From contig NZ_CP011801.1 of the NCBI RefSeq assembly GCF_001273775.1, positions 1,116,001-1,180,000 of the forward strand: a stretch of DNA of 64,000 nucleotides. The letters run 5' to 3'. Both the position numbers and the translations under genes were made by a program. The notes under the pieces are model-generated. The model saw nothing but the letters and a program-made list of their open reading frames with translations. It did no database searches and had not been told where the DNA came from. This DNA is from Nitrospira moscoviensis. Lineage in GTDB: Bacteria > Nitrospirota > Nitrospiria > Nitrospirales > Nitrospiraceae. Of this stretch, positions 1 through 8,842 are shown one piece after another; position 1 is the first letter of the stretch; the number at the start of each line of letters is the position of its first letter.

Positions 1-297
1 GCCGACGAAGGTCAAATATTCCGTGACGGTGAACTCCTGGTAGACCGGGGGCGTTTCGGGAAGATAGCCGATGCGCCGCTTCACTTCGAGCGGCTGGTCG
101 GCGCAGTCGAAGCCGGCCACGCGCGCCGTCCCTTCGGTGGCGGGCATGAAGCAGGTCAAGATCCGCATCGTGGTCGTCTTCCCGGCTCCATTCGGACCCA
201 GGAAGGCCAGCACTTCGCCTTTCGCCACCGAGAACGTGACCCGGTCGATGGCCGTATGGTGACCGTACCGTTTAGTAATGTTCTGGACTTCGATCAT
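1..297 (-). CDS. ABC transporter ATP-binding protein (partial, N-terminal 99 codons)
   Basis: The visible part is the N-terminal portion of an ABC transporter ATPase; the rest runs off the left edge. It begins MIEVQNITKRYG, a typical beta-strand start with an A-loop tyrosine, and the Walker A motif GPNGAGKT is at residues 34-41. The Q-loop region reads IGYLPETPPVY, with Glu where most families have Gln. This is typical of ATPases paired with ABC-2 type exporters (GldA/NosF/CcmA-like). The signature and Walker B motifs lie outside the window. The start is the ATG at 297. The exported substrate cannot be told from this piece. Confidence 0.85.
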   Translation of the reverse strand, partial: MIEVQNITKRYGHHTAIDRVTFSVAKGEVLAFLGPNGAGKTTTMRILTCFMPATEGTARVAGFDCADQPLEVKRRIGYLPETPPVYQEFTVTEYLTFVG

Positions 298-519
298 GAA
301 CGTGATGTCGGGACGCTAAACCGCGGGGGAACTGGCAGTGTCGCGATCGTGCACTCGCCCGTGCCGCTTATCGGAGGGGATCTTACTGACTCGATGCCGG
401 TCAGTCAATACGGCCGGCTTTACAGGTCTCAATCCGACCTGCTACATTTCGCCCGCGTTTCTTCCATGCGATTCTGGTTCTGCGCGACCATCTCATACCG
501 CTCTATTATGGAGGCTCCT

Positions 520-1143
520 GTGAAACATCGGATTGTCGGCGTGATGGTCCTCGGTCTTCTGGCAGGGCTCGACGGGTGCGCCGGGCAAGGCGATGCCGTG
601 CCGATCGGTCTGTCGCTGAAGCCGGCGGCGGATCAAGCCGCCTCGGCGCCGGCCGGCACGGTCGAGGTCTTGGTGACGCCCTTCGGGGATGATCGTTCGG
701 ATCGGACCAAGCTCGGCGTCCACCAGTCGTTGTGGGGCACCACCGAGCCCTTGACGTTGAAAAACGGCTCGGTAGGCGAAGTCACCGCGAAAGCCTTGGC
801 CGAGTACCTGGTTCGCAAAGGTTGGCGCGCCCGGTATGCGGCGGCTTTCGCCGGGCAGGACGGCGAAGTGGTCATTTCCGGCAAGGTCCTGGAGTCGTCG
901 GTGGACGCGCATGGGACGGTCGGGTCGACGGATATCGTGGCGAAAAATAAGATCGTCGTCCATGCCAAGAACCAAAGCGACGGCAGCTCCATCACCAATA
1001 CAGTGGGCCATAATGGGACGTATTCGGTCTTTTGGTATGGACCGGAGGATGCGGAAGAGATCCTCAGCGAAGTGATGGAGCGGAATTTTGAGAAGTTCGT
1101 GAGCCAGACGCGATTCGACGGCTCGGCGCTACGGTTCAAGTAA
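520..1143 (+). CDS. Putative lipoprotein of unknown function
   Basis: This 207-residue protein has a lipoprotein-type signal: a positively charged start, a hydrophobic core and a Cys after GLAGLDG near residue 20. The GTG at 520 is chosen because GGAGG lies five bases upstream; an ATG at 508 in the same frame overlaps that ribosome-binding site. An in-frame extension back to 256 would overlap the ABC gene and reads as non-coding. The mature part resembles lipoproteins with paired alpha/beta domains (VLVTPFGDDR, later GEVVISGKVLE), but I do not recognise a named family. It is divergent from the ABC ATPase at its left. Confidence 0.7.
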   Translation: MKHRIVGVMVLGLLAGLDGCAGQGDAVPIGLSLKPAADQAASAPAGTVEVLVTPFGDDRSDRTKLGVHQSLWGTTEPLTLKNGSVGEVTAKALAEYLVRKGWRARYAAAFAGQDGEVVISGKVLESSVDAHGTVGSTDIVAKNKIVVHAKNQSDGSSITNTVGHNGTYSVFWYGPEDAEEILSEVMERNFEKFVSQTRFDGSALRFK

Positions 1144-1324
1144 TCCGGCGTCTATTGCCCCTTCACGTCCGCTCTCAGGCTTCCATTGAATAGAACGAAG
1201 CCATTCCCCTCCATACGGAGGTAGGGGAGAGGGGTACGCAGACGGTATTGTCGACCACTCGGGGCTTCCCTAGTCTGGAACCGACGCTCGCTGGTTTATG
1301 TTCCACAGGGAGGCGAGGGCCATC

Positions 1325-1996
1325 ATGACCACACAGCAAGCACCTCAACCGCAGACTCCGTCGGGCTCGGCTCCGCTCGTCGCGCTCATCGTCTGTCTGT
1401 CGCTCGGCGCGTGTTCCTGGATCCCGAAAGGTGAGAGCGGGTTGGACGTCGGGATCAAGGATCGAGGCATGGCCTCTTGGTACGGGGAACAGTTTCACGG
1501 CAAGTTGGCGGCGAACGGAGAAGTGTTCGACATGTCGGCCTTGACCGCGGCCCATCGGACCTTGCCGCTCGGCAGCATCATCCGGGTGGTCAATCTCCAG
1601 AACGGCAAGCACGTGCGGGTGCGGGTCAACGACCGGGGGCCTTACGTGAACGGCCGCATCCTTGATCTGTCCTATGCCGCCGCGGCTCAACTGGGCATGG
1701 TGGAGGGCGGTCTCTCGGTGATCCAGCTGGAAGTGATCGGCGACCACCGGCCGCACGCGGCGCTGGCGGTGGACGATGCCGGCCCGATCAATCTGTCTCT
1801 GTTGGCGCTCCGCCGGGTGGAGACGTCGGCGGAGCGGGCCGCGCCGTCCCGGCCCTCCGCGAACCGCCTCGATCGCATGACGCCGCTGCGCCGTCTGCCG
1901 CCGAACGACGTCCTTCTCCAGCGCCGGTGGAGAAAAGCGCCGGTGCTCGCCGCCGATCCGGCCAGTCCGGATCCGGCCTCGTTGGTCTTGGTCTGA
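1325..1996 (+). CDS. rlpA: RlpA-like lipoprotein (septal ring lytic transglycosylase family)
   Basis: The protein has 223 residues. A signal peptide ends in the lipobox LSLGAC, so it is probably anchored in the outer membrane. The double-psi beta-barrel follows: GMASWYGEQFHGKLAANGE, then DMSALTAAHRTLPLG, then RVNDRGPYVNGRILDLSYAAA. These are the conserved RlpA blocks, including the Asp-Arg-Gly-Pro motif. RlpA proteins cleave naked peptidoglycan or act in septum separation in Gram-negative bacteria. No SPOR domain follows; the C-terminal 60 residues are an Arg/Pro-rich tail. The ATG at 1325 sits after GGGAGG; a start at 1298 would place nine extra residues before the signal peptide. Confidence 0.88.
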   Translation: MTTQQAPQPQTPSGSAPLVALIVCLSLGACSWIPKGESGLDVGIKDRGMASWYGEQFHGKLAANGEVFDMSALTAAHRTLPLGSIIRVVNLQNGKHVRVRVNDRGPYVNGRILDLSYAAAAQLGMVEGGLSVIQLEVIGDHRPHAALAVDDAGPINLSLLALRRVETSAERAAPSRPSANRLDRMTPLRRLPPNDVLLQRRWRKAPVLAADPASPDPASLVLV

Positions 1997-2019
1997 TCGC
2001 CTCACGATCCCGCCCGCGG

Positions 2020-2049
2020 TTGACAGTGCCCAAACCTCTCCTCTAGACT
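2020..2049 (+). promoter_or_regulatory. Putative sigma-70 promoter
   Basis: TTGACA at 2020-2025 and TAGACT at 2044-2049 are separated by 18 bases, just after rlpA and 57 bases before the start of the small basic protein. The -35 hexamer is perfect and the -10 has four of six consensus bases. It would drive the small gene at 2106 and perhaps the HEAT-repeat gene behind it. Confidence 0.5.
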
Positions 2050-2105
2050 GACTCGTCGTTGCGGAAGCAGCGGTTCAACCGATCACGGGGAAGGAGCGAG
2101 TGGGA

Positions 2106-2315
2106 ATGGCAAAGAAGGCGGCGGAATCCGACGAGGCGCGATTGAAGAAGAAGGTGGCGGCGAAGCGGGCCGGTCATGCGAACCCGGAAGGGGATGCGGC
2201 CTTGCGGGCGTTGCGGAAACGATTGAAACGGGAACAGCGCAAGCGCCGGGCGCTTGCGCTGCGCAGGAAGCACGCAGCCGGGCAAAAAGGCGAAGCGGCG
2301 GCGGCTTCCGCCTAA
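2106..2315 (+). CDS. Small highly basic hypothetical protein
   Basis: This is a 69-residue protein very rich in Lys, Arg and Ala. Its middle is an almost continuous charged helix (ALRKRLKREQRKRRAL). There is no signal peptide or known motif; a nucleic-acid-binding or ribosome-associated role is possible but unproven. The ATG at 2106 has AAGGAG nine bases upstream; a GTG at 2100 is too close to it. A promoter-like sequence lies at 2020-2049, and a HEAT-repeat gene follows 17 bases downstream. Confidence 0.6.
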   Translation: MAKKAAESDEARLKKKVAAKRAGHANPEGDAALRALRKRLKREQRKRRALALRRKHAAGQKGEAAAASA

Positions 2316-2332
2316 GGCACAACGGGATTCAC

Positions 2333-3157
2333 ATGGAACAGGAACACAAAGAGCACAGCGTGGAGTCGTCGGCAGAGTTGCAGCCGGCCACTGACGAGCT
2401 GACCGACAAGGTCGCGGCCGAGATGGTGGGCGAAGCCCAGCCGGCCGAGGCCGGCGCTCAGGACACCGTCGCGCTCGAAGAAGAGCAGGTCAAGGACGAG
2501 ATCGACATTCAGATCGATCTGCTCAACGACCCCGATTGGGTCGTGCGGCGCGAAGCGGTCATCACGCTGGGTGAAATGGGCGATGAGCGCTGCGTCGAGC
2601 CGCTGGCCCGCGCCCTGCGGGACGGCGATTGGCAGGTCCGCGAAGTCGCGATCGAGGCGCTCGGGCAGGTCGGCTCGCCCGCCGTCGAGACGCTGCTGAA
2701 ACTCCTGCGCGATTGGGACGTCCGCAAGTACGCGATCCTTTCCCTCGGCAAAATCCGCGACGAGCGGGTGCTTGATCCCTTGATGCATCAGTTGCGGAAC
2801 GACGAGTTCAAGGACGACGCGATCAACGCCCTGGTGGAACTGGGCGAGCCGGCGGTGCCGCGGTTGATCGCCGCCCTGAAGGACAAGGATGAAAACGTCC
2901 GCAAGAGCGCGGTGCTCGCGCTCGGCCGCATCAAGAACAACGAGGCCATCGATCCGCTGATCGAGATGTTGAGCGACAAGGATTGGTTCACGCGGCTCAC
3001 GGCCGCGGCGGCGCTCGAATCCATCGGCGACGAACGGGGCCGCGAGGCGATCAAGCCGCTGCTGAAAGATCCGGACATGGTCGTGAAGATGCGCGTGGAG
3101 CGGATCCTGGCGAAGTGGAAGAAGGCGCCGCCGGTGTCGCAGCCCGCCAACGCGTAG
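2333..3157 (+). CDS. HEAT-repeat protein
   Basis: The 274-residue cytoplasmic protein has an acidic, disordered first 55 residues, then about six HEAT-like repeats of roughly 31 residues. The repeat signature recurs as DPDWVVRREAVITLGEMGD, DGDWQVREVAIEALGQVG, DWDVRKYAILSLGKIRD, DKDENVRKSAVLALGRI and DKDWFTRLTAAAALESIGD. These match the PBS-lyase type HEAT repeats, which form protein-binding solenoids. No catalytic motif is visible, so it is probably a scaffold or adaptor. A second, exported HEAT protein lies nearby on the other strand (3738-5099). Confidence 0.85.
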   Translation: MEQEHKEHSVESSAELQPATDELTDKVAAEMVGEAQPAEAGAQDTVALEEEQVKDEIDIQIDLLNDPDWVVRREAVITLGEMGDERCVEPLARALRDGDWQVREVAIEALGQVGSPAVETLLKLLRDWDVRKYAILSLGKIRDERVLDPLMHQLRNDEFKDDAINALVELGEPAVPRLIAALKDKDENVRKSAVLALGRIKNNEAIDPLIEMLSDKDWFTRLTAAAALESIGDERGREAIKPLLKDPDMVVKMRVERILAKWKKAPPVSQPANA

Positions 3158-3241
3158 TCATGATAGTTCCGTCATGGTTCGACGGTTCGGCCGGGCTCAC
3201 CGCATGCAAGCTCGCCAGGAACGGAGCGAATCGGTACAGGT

Positions 3242-3272
3242 CATAGTCCGTTCGCCCTGAGCCTGTCGATGG
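3242..3272. repeat. Degenerate dispersed repeat (TTCGAC..CTCAGGGCGAAC type)
   Basis: The stretch CGTTCGCCCTGAGCCTGTCG lies between two convergent genes. Its reverse complement matches the sequence at 37138-37168 with a few changes. It resembles the short dispersed repeat CCTTCGACAAGCTCAGGGCGAAC known from many high-GC genomes. No open reading frame crosses it. Confidence 0.5.
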
Positions 3273-3273
3273 G

Positions 3274-3729
3274 TCACTTGTTCAGCAGCTGATCCAGCCG
3301 TTTTTGAATCTCGTCCAGCTTCTTCAGCGGCACCGATTTGCCCATCGTAATCTCCAATCGCACCTCTCGCAGCGAGCCGGTGAGGTCCCGGACCGCTTGA
3401 CCGGCCTCGTCAGACTTCCCGCCTTTCGTCGCCGCTTCCAGGGCATCCACCGCTTCCGCCAATTCTTTTGCCGCATCGCCGAAATTCCGTTCGAAGACGT
3501 TGGCCTTCGCTTGGACGAGCCTGGATTTCGCGTCGATCAGCCCTTGCCGGCGCCGGAGGTCGCGCTCGATTCCCATGGTGGTGTCCAACACGTTTCTGGA
3601 GAGGTCCTTCAGGGCCTGCTGGAGATCGGAGATGGTTTGCTGGAGGGTGCCGACCGGGCGTTGCCCGAAATAGTAGCCGGTGGCGAACGAGGCGGCGAGC
3701 AGAAGCACGACGGCGAGGAATTTCAGCAT
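3274..3729 (-). CDS. Membrane-anchored coiled-coil hypothetical protein
   Basis: The 151-residue protein starts with one hydrophobic segment (MLKFLAVVLLLAASFATGYY, residues 1-20), followed by long amphipathic helices rich in Leu, Asp, Lys and Arg. This pattern suggests a single-pass or signal-anchored coiled-coil protein facing the periplasm. No named family is recognised. It lies eight bases downstream of the exported HEAT-repeat gene on the same strand and is probably the last gene of the glucan phosphorylase group. Confidence 0.7.
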   Translation of the reverse strand: MLKFLAVVLLLAASFATGYYFGQRPVGTLQQTISDLQQALKDLSRNVLDTTMGIERDLRRRQGLIDAKSRLVQAKANVFERNFGDAAKELAEAVDALEAATKGGKSDEAGQAVRDLTGSLREVRLEITMGKSVPLKKLDEIQKRLDQLLNK

Positions 3730-3737
3730 GGCGATCC

Positions 3738-5099
3738 TTACGGTGAGGGGCGGCGTTTGGGAGGAGCCTCGCGCGCCAACTGGTGAATCAGGCTGCCGGC
3801 CGCCACGATACGGACGGCTTCGTCGGAGTCTTGCAGCCCCTTGATCAGCAGGGGCACCGCTCCGGCCGGCTGCTTGCCCAACGCCTTCGCCGCCATCAGG
3901 CGCGGGAGGGGCTGTTGATCTTGAAGCAGCTGCTGCAACACGGCCAGCGCCTGCTTGTCCTTGGCGGCGCCGAGAGCCTGCGCCGCCGCTCCGCGGATGG
4001 ACGGATCCGGATGGCGCGCGAGATCGGCCGCGAGGAGAATCGCCGATGCGTCTCCTAACCGCAGCAGTCCCTCCACCGCGTTCGCCCGGACTTGCGGGCT
4101 CGGATCTCTGGTCAAGGCGTGAAGCAAAGGCCGATTCTCCTTGATCCCGAGCCTTCCAAGACTGCCCGCCGCTACGCTGCGCACGATCGCCATGTCATCG
4201 CCGATGGCATGGGTCAGCGGCGCGACGCCGCCGGGATGGCCGTACTCGCCGAGCGCTCCCGCCGCGAAGGCCCGCACTTGCGGGTTGGGATCATACACAG
4301 CTTGCGTGAGGACCGCCAGGCTGGCCGGGCGTTTCAGACGACCGAGCACGCCGAGCGCCGCCATGCGTACTTCCGGGTCGGGCAGCGTGGCGGCGCTCGT
4401 GATGTCGGCCAGCATGTCGGACCGACCCATCTTATAGAGCGCGGCGTAGGCGAAGACGGCTTCCGGCCCTTCTTCAGTGCGGCCGATCTCGATGAACCGC
4501 CGTTGGACGTCGGTCGCCTTGACATCCCCCAGGGCATTGATGGCCGCAATGCGGACCGTGGGCATCGCGTCGTCAAGGGCGCGCCGGAGCGCGCCGGACT
4601 GCGCCGCCAAGCCGGCCTTCCCGATCGCTTCGGCGGCGCGGGCGCGGACGAGTACGGATGAATCGAGCAGACCGTCTTCCAGAATCGCCGTCGTCTCCGG
4701 GAGGCCCAGCTCAGCCAGCGCCGTATAGGCGGCGATCCGGACATGTTCTTTCTGATCGCGGACCCGGCTCGTAATGACGCTTAGCGCGATGGGGTGCAGG
4801 AGAACGGGATCTTGCGCCTGACCGGCGGGATGCAAACGTTGGTAGACGGCGAGGGCTTCGTCGGGCCGGCCCAGCTTCACATAGCTCAACAGCGCGAGGC
4901 GGGACAGTTCTTTGGAGGGACGACCGTCCGGATCCAGCCCCCGATACAGGGATGCAACTGCGGCATAGTCGCCGGCTTTGAACAGCGCCGCCGCGTCGGG
5001 AGCGGCGGTCACCAGCGCAGGAGTCGTCACGGACAAGAAGACGACGAGGGACAGCGCGGCGGAAGACCGGCGTACCCGCGAGGAGAGGGCGATCACCAT
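3738..5099 (-). CDS. Exported HEAT-repeat protein
   Basis: The 453-residue protein has a signal peptide (basic start, hydrophobic SAALSLVVFLSV, likely cut after VTAA) and a short TPR-like stretch (FKAGDYAAVASLYRGL and KLGRPDEALAVYQRL). About nine HEAT repeats follow, for example VLVRARAAEAIGKAGL, PTVRIAAINALGDV and AIVRSVAAGSLGRLG. It probably works as a periplasmic or outer-membrane protein-binding scaffold. The ATG at 5099 overlaps the end of glgP by seven bases, which fixes the start and suggests translational coupling. The frame stays open further upstream, but that part lies inside glgP. Confidence 0.82.
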   Translation of the reverse strand: MVIALSSRVRRSSAALSLVVFLSVTTPALVTAAPDAAALFKAGDYAAVASLYRGLDPDGRPSKELSRLALLSYVKLGRPDEALAVYQRLHPAGQAQDPVLLHPIALSVITSRVRDQKEHVRIAAYTALAELGLPETTAILEDGLLDSSVLVRARAAEAIGKAGLAAQSGALRRALDDAMPTVRIAAINALGDVKATDVQRRFIEIGRTEEGPEAVFAYAALYKMGRSDMLADITSAATLPDPEVRMAALGVLGRLKRPASLAVLTQAVYDPNPQVRAFAAGALGEYGHPGGVAPLTHAIGDDMAIVRSVAAGSLGRLGIKENRPLLHALTRDPSPQVRANAVEGLLRLGDASAILLAADLARHPDPSIRGAAAQALGAAKDKQALAVLQQLLQDQQPLPRLMAAKALGKQPAGAVPLLIKGLQDSDEAVRIVAAGSLIHQLAREAPPKRRPSP

Positions 5100-5857
5100 G
5101 TCGTGGGAAGGCGGACGGCGGCGGCGCTGTACATCGTTTCCACGTAATCCTTCACCATCCGCTTCGTGCAGAACTGCGGCGCAATCGTCCGGATGCATTC
5201 CTTCACCATCTGCAGCCAGCCGCGCGGGATGCCGTCGAGGTCCCGCTGATAATAGAGCGGCACCGCTTCCTGCTCCAAGATGCGGTACAGCTGCTCCGCA
5301 TCGTGCTGATCCTGCGCCTGCTGGTCGGCGCCGTCCCCCAGCGGCTGGATGCCCCAGCCGTTGGCGCCGTTGTACCCTTCGACCCACCAGCCGTCGAGGA
5401 CGCTCAAGTGCAGGGCGCCGTTGAGGGCGGCTTTCATCCCGCTGGTGCCGCTCGCTTCCATCGGGAAGCGCGGCGTGTTGAGCCAGATGTCGACGCCTTG
5501 GACCAGATACTTGGCCATGTGCATCTCATAGTCTTCGAGGAAGGCGATTTGGCCGCCCAGCTTATGGTCATGGCAAAAATTCAGCACCTCATGGATGAAG
5601 TACCGGCCGGGCTCGTCGGCCGGATGGGCCTTGCCCGCGAAGATGAGCTGGACCGGCCGCCACTGGTCCTGCAACAGATGCTTCAGCCGTTCGAGATCCT
5701 TGAAAAGCAGCGTGGCCCGTTTGTAGGTGGCGAAGCGGCGGGCGAAGCCGATGGTCAAGGCTTCCGGATCGAGCAGCGTGCCGCGCGCGATGACCTGCGA
5801 AGGCTGCAGCTGGCCGTGCATCCATCCGGCCCTGGCGCGTTCGCGGATGAAGCCCAT
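5093..5857 (-). pseudogene. glgP: Alpha-glucan phosphorylase, C-terminal part (after frameshift)
   Basis: This is the second piece of the glucan phosphorylase whose first piece is 5857-7251. It contains the pyridoxal-phosphate site, EASGTSGMKAALNG, with the Schiff-base lysine, and the conserved block TIGFARRFATYKRA. Its sense starts directly where the first piece breaks, and one added base at about 5863-5864 joins the two into 719 residues. The coordinates begin at an in-frame ATG (MGFIRERARAG). If the frameshift is real, neither piece can be active alone: one lacks the PLP lysine, the other the N-terminal half of the active site. Confidence 0.85.
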
Positions 5858-7251
5858 CAATTCCGTTTCATCGCTTGGCGGACGGCCCAGAGCTCGTGGT
5901 CCGGGATATCCATGACCCGTTGCCACATCGCCGGATCGTCGCAATGCTCCGTCCAATCGGGGCTCAGCGAGCGGCTGTAGAGGCGATGGAGCTCGGGGCT
6001 CACCCATGTCGGCGCATGGATGCCGTTCGTCACGCTGCGGATCGGAATTTGCTCCGTGGAGAGGCCCGGCCAGAAGTGCCGCCACATTTCGCGGGTGACG
6101 CGCCCATGTTCCCGGCTCACCCCGTTCACGTGCGCCGAGAGGCGCATCACGAGCGCCGTCATGTTGAACCCGTGCCCGCGCGACTCCGGCGTGTCGCCCA
6201 GCCGGAGGAATTCGTCACGGGACAATCCAATCTGCTCCCAGTAGCCGGCGAAGTAGCGGTCCATCAGATGATGCGGGAAGACGTCGTGGCCGGCCGGGAC
6301 GGGGGTATGGGTGGTGAAGACGGTGCTTTGCCGGACGATCTCGCTTGCCTCGGCATGGCTCGTGCCCTTTTGAACCAGCTCGCGAATCCGCTCCAGCGTC
6401 AGGAAAGCCGAATGGCCTTCGTTGGCGTGCCAGATCGACGGGACAATCCCCAGCGCCCGCAACATGCGCACCCCGCCGATCCCCAGCAGGATTTCCTGGC
6501 AGAGCCGCATTTCCTGATCGCCGCCGTACAGGCGGGCGGACAGGGCCCGGTTCTCCGGCGTATTGTCCGCCACGTCGGTATCGATGAGATAGAGGGGCAC
6601 GCGCCCGACGAGCACCTTCCACACCACGGCGGTGACGTGGCGCCCGCCCATGTCGACGGTGAATCGGCAAGGGTCGCCGGCCGGCGTCAGCGCCGGATGG
6701 ATGGGCGACTCCTCCCGGGTGAAGGGCGCGTAAGCCGCTTCCTGCCAGCCTTCGGGCGTGATGCGCTGCCGGAAATAGCCCTGCGGATACATGAACCCGA
6801 TGCCGACGAGCGGCACGCCGAGATCGCTCGCCTCCTTACAATGGTCGCCCGCCAGGATGCCGAGGCCTCCGCTGTAGATGGGGATGGACGTATGCAGGCC
6901 GAATTCCGCCGAGAAGTAGGCGACGGTGGTGCCGGCCAGGTCGGGGTGCTGCGTACTGAACCACGTCTTGCCATCGGAGCGATAGTCGTCGAACAGCCGG
7001 AGCACCGCCGAATATTGGCGGAGAAACGACGGATCTTCGGCGAGCCGCGCCAGCCGTTCCGGTTTCACGTCGGCCAAGAGCTTGACCGGATTGTGGTGCG
7101 TGTAGAACCACAACGTCGGATCGATCGACTCGAAGAGCCGCCTGGCTTGCGGCGTCCAGCTCCACCAGAGGTTATGGGCCACTTCGGAGAGGCGGGTCAG
7201 GCTGAGAGGCAGAGAACCGGACGAACCGCTCACGGATTCAGCAATCTTCAC
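5857..7251 (-). pseudogene. glgP: Alpha-glucan (glycogen) phosphorylase, N-terminal part, frameshifted
   Basis: This is the N-terminal 464 residues of a GT35 phosphorylase of the short, Thermotoga/Mycobacterium-like type. That type releases glucose-1-phosphate from glycogen or maltodextrin. Family blocks visible are NLWWSWTPQARRLF, AYFSAEFGLHTSIPIYSGGL, LVGIGFMYPQGYF, WHANEGHSAFLTLERIREL and FTTHTPVPAGHD. The GTG at 7251 follows AAAGGAG by five bases. The frame ends early at MKRN-stop where the family continues KRELMGF; restoring one G in the run at 5863-5864 gives exactly that. It could be a homopolymer sequencing error or a recent mutation, as the rest of the gene is undamaged. Confidence 0.88.
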
Positions 7252-7313
7252 GAAGACTCCTTTGCAATGACGGGAAATTGGGGATGCGAGGAGCGGGGCT
7301 TCTCGCGTTCGGA

Positions 7314-8147
7314 TCAGGCGTGGCCAGCCTTGTGCCAGGAGGCCCACTGATCGGAGAATGCCACGGCGGCATAGCGTTCGCCAAGGATTTTCGCAACTCG
7401 GTTGAGCAGCTTGGTGAGCTGCTGCAATTCGGACGGAGTCAGATCCTTTCTGAATCGAGGATGCAGGCCCCAACGTGTTTCAACCTCCTCGCCCGACACG
7501 CTGGACATGAGGCTCACGAGCTTGATCTCTTGTCCCGTCGGACCCTTCTTTTCGGCTCCTTCGCCGGCCGACACGACCGCGGCGGGAGCGGAGACCGGCG
7601 CCGGCGCCTGGCCTTGCAGCACCGCGCTGATGGCCGGAACGATGGCGCTGGCGCAGAGCGTGGCCGCCGAGCTGAGCTGCGCATTGCCGCGCGCGCCCAG
7701 CAGCTCCGCCACGCGCTCGCCGAAATCGCGGAACATGTCATTTTTTGTTTTGGAATCTTCGGTGATCAAAAATTTGTACTTCTCGTACAACTGCCGGCTT
7801 TCCGCCACCGCGCCGCCGACGGTCAGCACGATTTCCATCTGGTCGCTGTTCGCGCCGAAGGCCGGCTCGAGCACGCTCTTCAATTGGGCCGTCACCGCAT
7901 CTTCCAGATTGTTCATGAATTCCATCTGATCTTTGATGGGGATGTGGAGAGCGGACAGGCGGTCGGTCAGATTGAACATGATCTTGAGAAACTCAAGGTA
8001 GATGCCCCACTCGTCCTGCCGCTTCAGCTTCAGCGCCTGCTCGGGGGCGTTGCGCTTCATCATCGTGACGGATTCGCCCGAAACGGCGAGCATCAGCTCG
8101 GCCAAGGCCCGAAGTTGCTGCTGATATTCGGTTTTGACGGTCGTCAT
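7314..8147 (-). CDS. Hypothetical protein, mostly helical
   Basis: The 277-residue protein has no signal peptide. Residues 1-170 look helical (for example EWGIYLEFLKIMFNLTDRL). An Ala/Pro-rich linker with a low-complexity stretch (PAPVSAPAAVV) follows, then a C-terminal helical domain (DLTPSELQQLTKLLNRVAKIL). I do not recognise the family. It is the first gene of a minus-strand group with the glucan phosphorylase and HEAT protein, 62 bases upstream of the phosphorylase start. A good promoter lies at 8186-8215 on the same strand. Confidence 0.75.
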   Translation of the reverse strand: MTTVKTEYQQQLRALAELMLAVSGESVTMMKRNAPEQALKLKRQDEWGIYLEFLKIMFNLTDRLSALHIPIKDQMEFMNNLEDAVTAQLKSVLEPAFGANSDQMEIVLTVGGAVAESRQLYEKYKFLITEDSKTKNDMFRDFGERVAELLGARGNAQLSSAATLCASAIVPAISAVLQGQAPAPVSAPAAVVSAGEGAEKKGPTGQEIKLVSLMSSVSGEEVETRWGLHPRFRKDLTPSELQQLTKLLNRVAKILGERYAAVAFSDQWASWHKAGHA

Positions 8148-8185
8148 GGCATTCGTGCTTCCGGCTCCCCGGGTGCGCGGGCCAC

Positions 8186-8215
8186 ATTATATACAGGTTC
8201 TCCGTCAGGCTCCAA
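8186..8215 (-). promoter_or_regulatory. Putative sigma-70 promoter (minus strand)
   Basis: Read on the minus strand, TTGGAG (8215-8210) is followed after 18 bases by a perfect TATAAT (8191-8186), 38 bases before the ATG at 8147. It is the likely promoter of the 8147-7314 gene and perhaps of the glucan phosphorylase group after it. Confidence 0.5.
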
Positions 8216-8270
8216 GGGGTGGCGGCGGGCTTCCCGTCTTCGACGGCGCGCCGTTACAATGAGGCCGCAT

Positions 8271-8786
8271 ATGCCCCCGCATGGTCACAAGAAGCCGGCC
8301 CAATCGGCCGCCGGTACTCCGGAGCGGCAGTACTTGCTCGAGCTGGCCGACTTGCTCGCGAAAGTGCTTGATACGGCGGTCAAGATTCCCGGAACGTCGT
8401 TGTATCTCGGCCTGGATCCCTTGCTGGGCCTCATTCCCGGGATCGGCGACGCGATCGCGAATCTGATCGGCGCCATCATCTTGGGATTGGCGACGCGGTT
8501 GGGGGTGCCCCGGATCGTGGTGGCCCGGATGAGCCTCAATCTGTTGATCAACGGCGCAGTGGGTGCGGTGCCGATCGTCGGCGATCTCTTCTCGGTGTGG
8601 TTCCGCAGTCACGCGAGGAATGCGGTCTTGCTCCGGCAGGCGGCGCTGGAGACGGAGCGGGGGACTCGATGGGACTGGTTGTATGTGATCGGCATCGTCG
8701 GCGGGACGGTGCTGGTCTTGCTGCTCGCCATCGCGTCGGTCGTGTGGCTGGTCGTCGCGCTATGGGCGGTCGTGGCGCAACTATGA
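8271..8786 (+). CDS. DUF4112 family membrane protein
   Basis: The protein has about 171 residues. The block TSLYLGLDPLLGLIPGIGDA, followed by a hydrophobic stretch (LIGAIILGLATRLG), is the hallmark of the DUF4112 family of small bacterial membrane proteins of unknown function. A second hydrophobic region (MSLNLLINGAVGAVPIVGDL) and a long C-terminal membrane helix (IVGGTVLVLLLAIASVVWLV) follow. The start is uncertain: the ATG at 8271 has TGAGG six bases upstream, and another ATG lies at 8259. The gene is divergent from the helical unknown at 7314-8147. Confidence 0.8.
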   Translation: MPPHGHKKPAQSAAGTPERQYLLELADLLAKVLDTAVKIPGTSLYLGLDPLLGLIPGIGDAIANLIGAIILGLATRLGVPRIVVARMSLNLLINGAVGAVPIVGDLFSVWFRSHARNAVLLRQAALETERGTRWDWLYVIGIVGGTVLVLLLAIASVVWLVVALWAVVAQL

Positions 8787-8842
8787 AAGCGGGGGGGACT
8801 ATGTTATACAGGCCGGCCTCGTTGGTATGATGGAACCCGCTC

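Noticed and set aside
256..519. Long N-terminal extension of the lipoprotein gene
   Set aside because: It overlaps the divergent ABC gene, has no ribosome-binding site at 256, and would bury the signal peptide.
5303..7350. Plus-strand open frames opposite the glucan phosphorylase
   Set aside because: They are antisense to clear GT35 motifs and have shadow-type composition.
7278..8270. Extended N-terminus of the DUF4112 protein over the minus-strand gene
   Set aside because: It is the antisense of the real gene at 7314-8147 and has no family similarity; the DUF4112 sequence starts near 8271.
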